From: Acidobacteriota bacterium
GTDB taxonomy: Bacteria > Acidobacteriota > Thermoanaerobaculia > Thermoanaerobaculales > Sulfomarinibacteraceae
Assembly (NCBI GenBank): GCA_030637805.1
Contig: DAOWFV010000180.1
Location: forward strand, 1-7,652
DNA: 7,652 nucleotides
Direction of reading: 5' to 3'
A model generated the notes under the pieces. The model was given only the letters and a program-made list of their open reading frames with translations. It did not search any database and was not told where the DNA came from. Below are positions 5,839 through 7,652 of this stretch, piece by piece. The position numbers were made by a program, and so were the translations under genes. The number at the start of each line of letters is the position of its first letter. The first letter of the stretch is position 1.

Positions 5839-6648
5839 TTGGATAGCAACGAGGTCGTGATCGAGGTCTTCAGGCAGGCCGCACTGGACCGTTCTCACGG
5901 TGCCTCGGAGATCGAAGAGACCCTGATTCGGGGCCTTCTCACCCTGCGTCCGCAGTGGCAGGGGAAGGCCTTGCGTGATGGGGCCAACCTGCTTGCCGAG
6001 TTAAACCCTGCAATGGCAAACCTGCGGTCCCTTGCGGAGAGGGCCGGAGGGGGCCAATTGGGCGAGCTCGCGGCCTGGCTCGAGAGCCGTCTCCGGCTGT
6101 TGGAGGAGCTGCCCGCCAGACTCACCGCCAACGCCTGGCCCCGGCTCAAAGCCGCTCAGCGGGTGGTCACCCTCTCCCGGTCGGCGTCGGTGGCGGTGGT
6201 GTTGGAAGGGGCGTGGAAGCGGGGATGGCCCGGCTCGGTGGTGGTCCTCGACGGCACCGCCACCGGGCATGGGCAGGACCAGGCTCGGCGGCTGGCGGCC
6301 GCCGGTGAGGCGCTCTCCCAGCCCGACGCCAGTGCATCTCACTGGCTCGATGGGCCCGGGACGGTCGTTTTGGTGGGCGCCGATGCGGTGGGCTCCCTCC
6401 GTTTTGTCAATGCCATGGGTACGAGGACCCTCCTCGAGCTGGCACGGGCCAGCGGAGTTGACCGGGCGCTGATCGCGGACACGGGCAAAGACGTGGCTGA
6501 GAATGCCGTGGACGAGCTCTTGGTGACCTCGCCCCGGCATCGCGAGGGAGCGGATCGCGAGTGGATGGTCTTCGAGGCGGTTCCCGTCGAGTTGGTGACC
6601 GTCCGGGTGAGCGAGGTGGTGAGAAAAGCTGGCCGAGAGGTATGTTAG
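5839..6648 (+). CDS. eIF-2B/MtnA-fold (IF-2B family) protein lacking the isomerase Cys
   Basis: 269 residues with the pattern of the IF-2B family, which includes eIF-2B alpha/beta/delta, methylthioribose-1-phosphate isomerase MtnA and archaeal ribose-1,5-bisphosphate isomerase. A helical N-terminus (about 1-100, including LLAELNPAMANLRSLA) precedes the Rossmann-like half: VVTLSRSASVAVVLEGAW at 109-126, VVVLDGTATGHGQDQARRLA, then VGADAVG with Asp182, and FVNAMGTRTLLELA at 189-202. MtnA-type enzymes have a Cys after TH; here the segment is T111-L112-S113, resembling the THSYS of non-catalytic eIF-2B subunits. Asp182 of GAD is kept. The usual DG before VNK-GT is absent. Catalysis is thus doubtful and the substrate unknown. 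The start is TTG 5839, with GAGGT five bases upstream. The stop is one base before the LolA-like gene, so the two are very likely cotranscribed. Confidence 0.75.
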   Translation: MDSNEVVIEVFRQAALDRSHGASEIEETLIRGLLTLRPQWQGKALRDGANLLAELNPAMANLRSLAERAGGGQLGELAAWLESRLRLLEELPARLTANAWPRLKAAQRVVTLSRSASVAVVLEGAWKRGWPGSVVVLDGTATGHGQDQARRLAAAGEALSQPDASASHWLDGPGTVVLVGADAVGSLRFVNAMGTRTLLELARASGVDRALIADTGKDVAENAVDELLVTSPRHREGADREWMVFEAVPVELVTVRVSEVVRKAGREVC

Positions 6649-6649
6649 A

Positions 6650-7378
6650 GTGCGCTCCGTGCGACGTCGAAGAATACTCCCGCTCCTGTTGAGCCTCGGC
6701 TGGCTGCTGCCGGCGTTGGCGGCGGCCCCGGCTCCGGCAGAACAGCCCCTCGAAACGCTGGAGGGAGGCGCCAAGCTGAAGGCACTGATCGCGCAGGTCG
6801 TGGAGAGTCAGCGAGCCTTGCACTCGCTGCGGGCCGAGTTCGTGCAGGTCAAGCGAAGCACCCTCCTCCTCGAAGAGGTCCAGTCGTCCGGGGAGTTCAG
6901 CTACCGAGCACCTGATTTGGTTCGCTGGGACTACCGGGGGCCGGACCCGATGGTGATTCTCTTCGCCGAGGACACCGTGACCACCTTTTTCCCCCGGCAG
7001 GCGCGTGCCGAGCGGCTGAAGATCTCGAAGAAGCAACGCCGGTTCGTGCGCGTGCTCTCGGGGACCCAGCCCCTGAACGACCTCACGAGGGACTTCACGG
7101 TCACTCTCACCGACGCGGGGGGTGAGACCCCCTATGAGCTCGTCTTGCGGCCGATGAGCACCATGCTCCGCAAGAGGCTGCGCATGGTGGAGCTCGAGGT
7201 GGACCGCCGCCTTCTCTTGCCGGTTGCGATCGAGGTTCACGAGGCCGACGGCGACAGCACGCGGTACGAGTTCAATGATCTCGTGGTCAATCCCGAGATC
7301 GATGATTCGCGCTTCCGGCTCGAGCTCGGCGCCGATGTTCGGGTGGAGGCCATCGATGTCTCCGCCGGCGTCGGCTGA
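6650..7378 (+). CDS. lolA: LolA-like outer-membrane lipoprotein carrier protein
   Basis: 242-residue exported protein. An Arg-rich n-region and hydrophobic core (ILPLLLSLGWLLPALAAAPA) form a signal peptide, cleaved near residue 29. The mature part shows LolA-family features: a helical start (LIAQVVESQRALHSLRAEF), FVQVKRS, SGEFSYRAPDLVRWDYRGPD and PMVILFAEDTVTTFFPRQ, then beta strands to about residue 230. LolA carries lipoproteins through the periplasm from the LolCDE transporter to the outer membrane. This is a divergent member, and LolA-like proteins with other cargo exist, so the symbol is tentative. Start GTG 6650 has AGAGG about nine bases upstream; the in-frame GTG at 6659 would keep the signal peptide but is too far from it. 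One base separates it from the eIF-2B-like gene, and tgt follows after 35 bases. Confidence 0.8.
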   Translation: MRSVRRRRILPLLLSLGWLLPALAAAPAPAEQPLETLEGGAKLKALIAQVVESQRALHSLRAEFVQVKRSTLLLEEVQSSGEFSYRAPDLVRWDYRGPDPMVILFAEDTVTTFFPRQARAERLKISKKQRRFVRVLSGTQPLNDLTRDFTVTLTDAGGETPYELVLRPMSTMLRKRLRMVELEVDRRLLLPVAIEVHEADGDSTRYEFNDLVVNPEIDDSRFRLELGADVRVEAIDVSAGVG

Positions 7379-7413
7379 GTGCGGCGAATTACCAAGAACC
7401 CCTCGAGCCTCTC

Positions 7414-7652
7414 ATGCTGACCTTTTCCATCGTCGCTGAAGACCACGAGGGCTCGGCGCGGGCCGCCGAGCTCACCACACCCCACGGCGTGGTTCGGACG
7501 CCGGCCTTCATGCCCGTGGGAACCGCGGGAACCGTCAAGGGGGTGGCGGCCTGGGAGCTCGAGCGTCTGGCTCCCGAGATGGTGCTCGCCAATACGTACC
7601 ATCTCCTGCTGCGCCCCGGTCCCGAGCGCATCGCCGGCCTCGGCGGTTTGCA
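7414..7652 (+). CDS. tgt: Queuine/preQ1 tRNA-ribosyltransferase (Tgt), N-terminal part only
   Basis: The first 79 residues of Tgt, which swaps guanine-34 of GUN-anticodon tRNAs for preQ1 during queuosine synthesis; the rest lies beyond the window. Clear family motifs: ARAAELTTPHGVVRTPAFMP, VGTAGTVKGV, then LANTYHLLLRPGPERI and AGLGGL. The catalytic Asp and zinc site are in the missing part. ATG 7414 starts where the family normally begins. Its ribosome-binding site is weak, and translation may be coupled to the LolA-like gene 35 bases upstream. Tgt is commonly near queA, yajC or secD; here the upstream neighbour is LolA-like. Confidence 0.95.
   Translation, partial: MLTFSIVAEDHEGSARAAELTTPHGVVRTPAFMPVGTAGTVKGVAAWELERLAPEMVLANTYHLLLRPGPERIAGLGGL

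Noticed and set aside
5764..5898. Upstream extension of the DUF3467 gene to an ATG at 5898
   Set aside because: It overlaps the divergent eIF-2B-like gene; the ATG at 5763 has a strong GGGAGG site and leads straight into the conserved region.

Overview
The window is a GC-rich bacterial chromosome segment with complete genes, short intergenic gaps and Gram-negative envelope functions (BatC/BatD-like proteins, a periplasmic HtrA protease, a LolA-like lipoprotein carrier). The high GC, a candidate sigma-54 promoter and the gene mix would suit an Acidobacteriota-like or deltaproteobacterial/myxobacterial lineage. No rRNA or other decisive marker is present, so this placement is only an inference.

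Layout. (1) 3-2314, + strand: the end of a Bacteroides-aerotolerance (bat) type operon. It holds a TPR protein (BatC-like, probably cut at its 5' end) and a BatD-like membrane protein, joined by a 4-base GTGA overlap. The first ~420 bases are clearly poorer in GC than everything after, with the change inside the BatC glutamine-rich stretch. (2) 2350-3462, + strand: a GAF-GGDEF nucleotide cyclase. It keeps the GGDEF signature and metal-binding Asp but has Ser where diguanylate cyclases carry the guanine-recognising Asp. That is the change known from Hypr GGDEF enzymes, which make 3',3'-cGAMP. (3) 3463-3872: a 410-base non-coding gap with a 169-base palindromic, MITE-like element (22-base perfect terminal inverted repeats) and a good candidate sigma-54 promoter. 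(4) 3873-5372, + strand: a DegP/HtrA protease with an intact catalytic triad and two PDZ domains. (5) 5373-5500: three stem-loops at the convergent junction with a small DUF3467 gene (5458-5763, - strand). (6) 5839 to the right edge, + strand: a divergent operon of an eIF-2B-fold protein lacking the isomerase Cys, a LolA-like carrier, and the start of tgt (queuine tRNA-ribosyltransferase), cut by the window end.

How the genes may work together. Much of the window concerns the cell envelope and stress: the Bat complex, periplasmic protein quality control by HtrA, and lipoprotein transport by LolA. A cyclic-dinucleotide synthase lies directly behind batD. The strongest lead for new biology is this predicted Hypr-type cyclase next to a bat operon, followed by a palindromic element and a sigma-54-type promoter ahead of htrA. 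None of these links is shown by the sequence alone.
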